The position numbers and the translations under genes were made by a program. A stretch of DNA of 64,000 nucleotides from Candidatus Izemoplasma sp. (GTDB taxonomy: Bacteria; Bacillota_I; Bacilli_A; Izemoplasmatales; Izemoplasmataceae): contig JAXKVY010000001.1 of the NCBI GenBank assembly GCA_036172455.1, positions 62,001 to 126,000 on the forward strand. Direction: 5' to 3'. Within the stretch, counting starts at the first letter, position 1. Each line of letters begins with the position of its first letter. The notes beneath the pieces are model-generated. The model was given only the letters and a program-made list of their open reading frames with translations, did not search any database and was not told the DNA's origin. Of the stretch, positions 60,431 to 64,000 are shown one piece after another.

Positions 60431-61221
60431 GATGCCTGCTTCCGAAGCATCATCCACTGTCCAATTGTCTGGTATCCTAAGCGATGATAGATGGATCCTG
60501 CTTGTGGATTATCATAAAATAGACACAGGGATTTATGTTTCTGAGCGATGAAAATTGTATTCAGTGCTTGAATCAACTCACTCGCATATCCTTTATTTCG
60601 ATAATCTTTGTGTGTTGCAACACCAACTAACATCCCGTTTTCACTTGTTTCACTGGTGACTGTCGCTGTTGCAATGGCTTGATTATCTTTTTCAATATAT
60701 AGTTTAGTATGACCTTTTGTCCATTTTAAATGCTTTTTGACATAGTCTTCTTCTGATTGATTTTTGATATCAAATTCATCAATCGTTTTAAGTAATTGAT
60801 ATACTTTTTTAAAGTCCTCTTCATCTGTGGCATATGTAATATAAGACGGTACAGTCGTTGCTTGTAACTGATCTTTGTTCTCGCAAAAATATAGTAACTG
60901 TTCACTAAAATTTGGATGACTGGATTTAAATTGTTGAATTATGCGCGCTTCACCAGATATATGGCGATAGGTATGGGTATTTAAAATGGGTAAGAATTCA
61001 TCATTAAGCTGTGACTTTTGACTATAATAACAGACATTATCATGATAAATTAACATCATACTAACTAAAGTATCTGCTTCAAATTCACCATAAATTGTTT
61101 GAAAAGGCTTATCGAAGCCAAACATTTCAATATCACCAATCATGAAAATATTGTAGGTACTGTTACGTTTTAGAAATGTTTGTGTCTTTTTTCGATCAGA
61201 TTCATTTAATTGGCGTATCAT
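60427..61221 (-). CDS. GNAT-family acetyltransferase, two-part (264 residues)
   Basis: Protein of 264 residues. The N-terminal half (about 1-130) is a degenerate GNAT-like or family-specific region. The C-terminal half is a clear GNAT domain with LVGVATHKDYRNKGYASELIQAL, the RNKGYAS loop that binds acetyl-CoA, and YHRLGYQTIGQW near the end. Substrate unknown. It overlaps dtd by 4 bp (ATGA) and the next GNAT gene by 4 bp, so it is part of the rel-dtd transcript. Confidence 0.86.
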   Translation of the reverse strand: MIRQLNESDRKKTQTFLKRNSTYNIFMIGDIEMFGFDKPFQTIYGEFEADTLVSMMLIYHDNVCYYSQKSQLNDEFLPILNTHTYRHISGEARIIQQFKSSHPNFSEQLLYFCENKDQLQATTVPSYITYATDEEDFKKVYQLLKTIDEFDIKNQSEEDYVKKHLKWTKGHTKLYIEKDNQAIATATVTSETSENGMLVGVATHKDYRNKGYASELIQALNTIFIAQKHKSLCLFYDNPQAGSIYHRLGYQTIGQWMMLRKQAS

Positions 61222-61664
61222 GTCTCTTCACGCTCCATTATAATCGTTACTGGGCCATCGTTTATGAGGGCAATGTCCATATGCTCACCAAATACACCTT
61301 CTTTGACGGTAATCCCTTGTTTACGTAATAGGGTATTAAAGCGTGTGTAGAGTATTTTGGCTTGATCCGGTTTCATCGCGTTCACAAATGACGGGCGATT
61401 TCCTTTTTTGGTATCGGCGTATACTGTAAATTGAGAAATGGATAATACGGGCAGTGATTTATCCTTTAATGCAATATTTAATTTCTCATGATCATCTTCA
61501 AAAATCCGTAGTTTTGCAATTTTTTTCGCTAGATAGGCACATGTATTTTCTGTATCGGAATGGGTAAAACCTACCAATAGTAAAAACCCTTGATTGATTG
61601 AGGATACAATCTCATCATTGACTGTGCAAGACGCTTTTTTTACGCGTTGAACAATGACTCGCAT
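61218..61664 (-). CDS. dtd: D-aminoacyl-tRNA deacylase
   Basis: Protein of 148 residues that removes D-amino acids (and glycine) wrongly attached to tRNA. It has MRVIVQRVKKASCTV at the start, the catalytic SQFTVYADTKKGNRPSF near 80, and the cross-subunit NDGPVTI motif near 138 (GPVT where the family has Gly-cisPro). Full length. The ATG overlaps the rel stop (TAATG), a common rel-dtd arrangement in Bacillota. Confidence 0.96.
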   Translation of the reverse strand: MRVIVQRVKKASCTVNDEIVSSINQGFLLLVGFTHSDTENTCAYLAKKIAKLRIFEDDHEKLNIALKDKSLPVLSISQFTVYADTKKGNRPSFVNAMKPDQAKILYTRFNTLLRKQGITVKEGVFGEHMDIALINDGPVTIIMEREET

Positions 61665-63835
61665 TATTTCATCAACCGTTCGATAGAAATAATATTTTTA
61701 ATGTTTTGAACACTAATAATAATGCTTTCTAACTCTTTTTTATTTGCGATACTCACTTTTACTTTTATGACACCTTCTAATCGTTTATTGGTTGAGGCAG
61801 CAACTTGTGTCACTTTACCTTTTTTCGCTGTGATAGTATTTATGATTTCAGCTAAAATGTTATCTCTATTTGATGCGATGATCTTTAAGTTGACAGTATA
61901 GGATTTAGTTGTATCTGTTCCCCAATAAACATCAATTAAACGGTTTTGATCGAGTGATTTTAAATTATTACAGCGTACTCTATGAACGGCAATTCCAGAT
62001 CCTTTAGAGATATACCCTTTAATCCGGTCACCTGGAATTGGGGTACAACAATTAGACAGTTTGACACTTGGATTGTCAATCCCTTCAACGATGATGTTTG
62101 AGTCACTTTCCTTATCGACATACACACTATCATTAATCCGTTGGATGAGTTCTTCTTCGGTATATTCGGACTCGCCAACTAATAAGTTTACTGCTGACTT
62201 AGGACTGATTGTGTTTTTGCCAATTTCATAATATAAACCTTCAACAGTTTTAGCACCTTTATTAGTGAAAAAATCAGCTATCATATCGTCTGTTAATTTA
62301 ATTTCAACATTTCTGCGTGAAAGTTCTTTTTGGAATTCTTCGCGTCCAACATCAATCAAGTAGTTCTTTTGACGTTTATTTAAAAAGTTCTTTATTTTCG
62401 ATTTTGCATTTGATGTTTTAACAATCTTTAACCAGTTATCGTTTGGTCCAAAAGAATTTGTGCTGGTTTTGATATTACAGACATCGCCTGTTTCTAATTG
62501 ATAATCAAGTGGAACAATTTTACCATTGACGATTGATCCAACTGTCCTTATACCTACTTCTGTATGAATTCGAAACGCAAAATCGATGGGTGTTGATCCT
62601 TTGGGTAAGTCAATGATATCCCCGTCTGGGGTAAAAACATAGACGTTTGATTGAAAGATATCATCACGTAATAAATTAACAACATCACTTTCATTATCAG
62701 CTTCTTTAGTGAACTCAACTAAGTCACCAAACCACCGTAATTTTTTAGAGATTTCATCGGTCATTTTAATGCCAGGGGCCCCTTCTTTATATGCCCAGTG
62801 AGCCGCAACCCCGTACTCTGCGATTTCATCCATTTGTGGGGTTCTGATCTGAATCTCATAAATTTTACCATTCGCAATCACACTGGTATGGAGTGACTGA
62901 TACAAGTTAGGTTTTGGCATTGCGATATAGTCTTTAAAACGATTAGGGATTGGTGTCCACTTGGAGTGAATAATCCCAATGGTACTATAACAATCTTCGA
63001 CACTATTCACAATAACGCGTAGCGCTAATAAATCAAAGATATCTTCAAATTCTTTATTGCGACTAACCATTTTTTTATGTACAGAATAGATATTTTTAAT
63101 GCGCCCTTTTACACTACATTCAACATTATTCTCACCAAGTAAATATTCTAAGTTGGTTTTCATAATGTTTAAATCACTTTCGCGATTTTGTTTGGTATCA
63201 GAAATCATTCGTGCAATACGACGATACCGATCACGATTAATATATTTAAATGAGGTATCTTCAAGCTCTGCCTTCATTACATACATCCCTAAGCGATGTG
63301 CAAGAGGAGCATAGATTTCCATTGTCTCTTTGGCAATTCTCTTCTGTTTTTGTTCACTTAATGAACTCAAAGTACGAATATTATTTAAGCGATCTGCAAG
63401 TTTAACGATGACAACACGTATATCTTGGGCCATCGCAAGCAACATTTTTTGATAGTTTTGTGCTTGGGCCATTTTCTTTTCGGTTTCTGTGTTCATCCCT
63501 TTAAACTTATATTGACCTAATTTGGTAACCCCTTCAACAAGTAACGCTACTTCGCTACCAAAGCGTTCTTCAACATTAGTATGAGTCGCAGTCGTATCTT
63601 CTATAACATCATGTAACAACCCAGCAACAATTGTTGTCGGATCAGTTTTATATTCACTTAAAATAATCCCTACATCAAGGGGGTGAACGATGTATTCTTG
63701 GCCACTTTTACGCATTTGTCCATCGTGCATTCTTTTGGCATACAAATACGCATCTTTAATGGATTTAAGATGTGTTTTATCGGTTATGTAAGTTTCAACA
63801 TTGTTCATTAAGACATCAATTCTTGATGTAGACAT
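61664..63835 (-). CDS. rel: Bifunctional (p)ppGpp synthetase/hydrolase (Rel)
   Basis: Stringent-response enzyme of 723 residues. The N-terminal HD hydrolase domain has YIVHPLDVGIIL and the metal pair LLHDVIEDT near 72, followed by KLADRLNNIRT. The synthetase domain has IKNIYSVHKKM near 245 and PNLYQSLHTSV. TGS (VYVFTPDGDIIDLPKGSTPIDFAFRIH region, near 395), a zinc-finger/helical part with NCCTPIPGD and an ACT domain complete it. Both catalytic halves look intact. GAAGGTGATT precedes the ATG, which is 11 bp after apt. Confidence 0.95.
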   Translation of the reverse strand: MSTSRIDVLMNNVETYITDKTHLKSIKDAYLYAKRMHDGQMRKSGQEYIVHPLDVGIILSEYKTDPTTIVAGLLHDVIEDTTATHTNVEERFGSEVALLVEGVTKLGQYKFKGMNTETEKKMAQAQNYQKMLLAMAQDIRVVIVKLADRLNNIRTLSSLSEQKQKRIAKETMEIYAPLAHRLGMYVMKAELEDTSFKYINRDRYRRIARMISDTKQNRESDLNIMKTNLEYLLGENNVECSVKGRIKNIYSVHKKMVSRNKEFEDIFDLLALRVIVNSVEDCYSTIGIIHSKWTPIPNRFKDYIAMPKPNLYQSLHTSVIANGKIYEIQIRTPQMDEIAEYGVAAHWAYKEGAPGIKMTDEISKKLRWFGDLVEFTKEADNESDVVNLLRDDIFQSNVYVFTPDGDIIDLPKGSTPIDFAFRIHTEVGIRTVGSIVNGKIVPLDYQLETGDVCNIKTSTNSFGPNDNWLKIVKTSNAKSKIKNFLNKRQKNYLIDVGREEFQKELSRRNVEIKLTDDMIADFFTNKGAKTVEGLYYEIGKNTISPKSAVNLLVGESEYTEEELIQRINDSVYVDKESDSNIIVEGIDNPSVKLSNCCTPIPGDRIKGYISKGSGIAVHRVRCNNLKSLDQNRLIDVYWGTDTTKSYTVNLKIIASNRDNILAEIINTITAKKGKVTQVAASTNKRLEGVIKVKVSIANKKELESIIISVQNIKNIISIERLMK

Positions 63836-63846
63836 ATAATCACCTT

Positions 63847-64000
63847 CTAATAACTCATTAATGTTTTAACATTGTAGCCTTTCAGTTTTTCACGTCCGTT
63901 TAAAGCAGTAAGTTCAATTAAAAATGCAATCCCAACGACTTCTGCGCCAGATTCTTGAACTAAGTTAATGGTGGCTTCAATCGTCCCACCTGTCGCCAAT
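63847..64000 (-). CDS. apt: Adenine phosphoribosyltransferase, C-terminal part (5' end outside window)
   Basis: The frame is open to the window edge and ends with TAG at 63847-63849, giving the last 50 residues or so. It begins in the PRPP-binding motif (LATGGTIEA), then has [19 protein letters not shown] and NVKTLMSY, the typical end of Apt, which salvages adenine to AMP. The apt-rel order is conserved in Bacillota. Confidence 0.9.
   Translation of the reverse strand, partial: LATGGTIEATINLVQESGAEVVGIAFLIELTALNGREKLKGYNVKTLMSY

Noticed and set aside
1-64000. Use of the Mycoplasma code (TGA as Trp)
   Set aside because: TGA ends several genes at conserved family ends, and conserved Trp positions in IleS, TrxA and others are TGG.

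Overview
The window is a compact, AT-rich chromosomal segment from a low-GC Bacillota-type bacterium. TGA acts as a stop (for example at the end of the first M16 peptidase gene and of the second AI-2E gene) and tryptophan is TGG, so this is the standard bacterial code, not the Mycoplasma/Spiroplasma code. The gene set (FtsZ-SepF-YlmG-YlmH block, T-box leaders, type B RNase P RNA, preQ1-I riboswitch, MutS2, RNase HIII, YlbL, YolD/UvrX pair) is Bacillota-like. No divIVA, ftsA or peptidoglycan genes lie in the cell-division block. I infer a lineage near the base of the Mollicutes (Izemoplasmatales/Haloplasma/Acholeplasma-like), but no marker in the window proves it. I saw no prophage, insertion sequence, CRISPR array or tRNA gene.

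Layout. 1-4939: end of an alpha/beta hydrolase, two M16-family proteins, deoxynucleoside catabolism (deoD, deoC) and a YczE-type membrane protein. 5011-12444: ileS with its own promoter and T-box, then ylmH, yggT, sepF, yggS, an unlisted 52-codon membrane peptide, ftsZ and tgt. 12492-16692: two proteins of the 2-hydroxyacyl-CoA dehydratase/activase family. 16805-19926: a preQ1-I riboswitch and queuosine-precursor transporter, a tryptophanase with a perfect CcpA cre site over its -35 box, a DUF805 membrane protein and a Fur-family regulator. 20038-22067: queA and ruvB.

22151-28746 is the most unusual region: a self-contained transcription unit with a promoter, two strong ribosome binding sites and a terminator. 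It encodes two very long, almost entirely coiled-coil proteins (1195 and 967 residues) with no recognisable enzymatic domain.

28748-49359: deoB, xerD, hemW, lepA, yaaA, a small membrane protein, rnpB directly behind pnp, a block of membrane proteins, rpsO, ribF, truB, trxA, mutS2, rnhC, ferritin, an unknown membrane protein and a YolD/Y-family polymerase pair. 49448-64000: a PF00882-type phospholipase, rluD-type synthase, lspA, ylbL, dCMP deaminase, msrA, tcdA, an AI-2E-type permease, aspS and hisS under one T-box leader, two GNAT proteins, dtd, a bifunctional RelA/SpoT protein and the 3' end of apt.

How it fits together: tgt, queA and the riboswitch-controlled transporter make a queuosine salvage route that imports the precursor; deoB, deoC and deoD make a deoxynucleoside degradation route; ileS and hisS-aspS are controlled by uncharged tRNA. 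Start codons were re-chosen in many genes from Shine-Dalgarno spacing, and these choices are given per entry.
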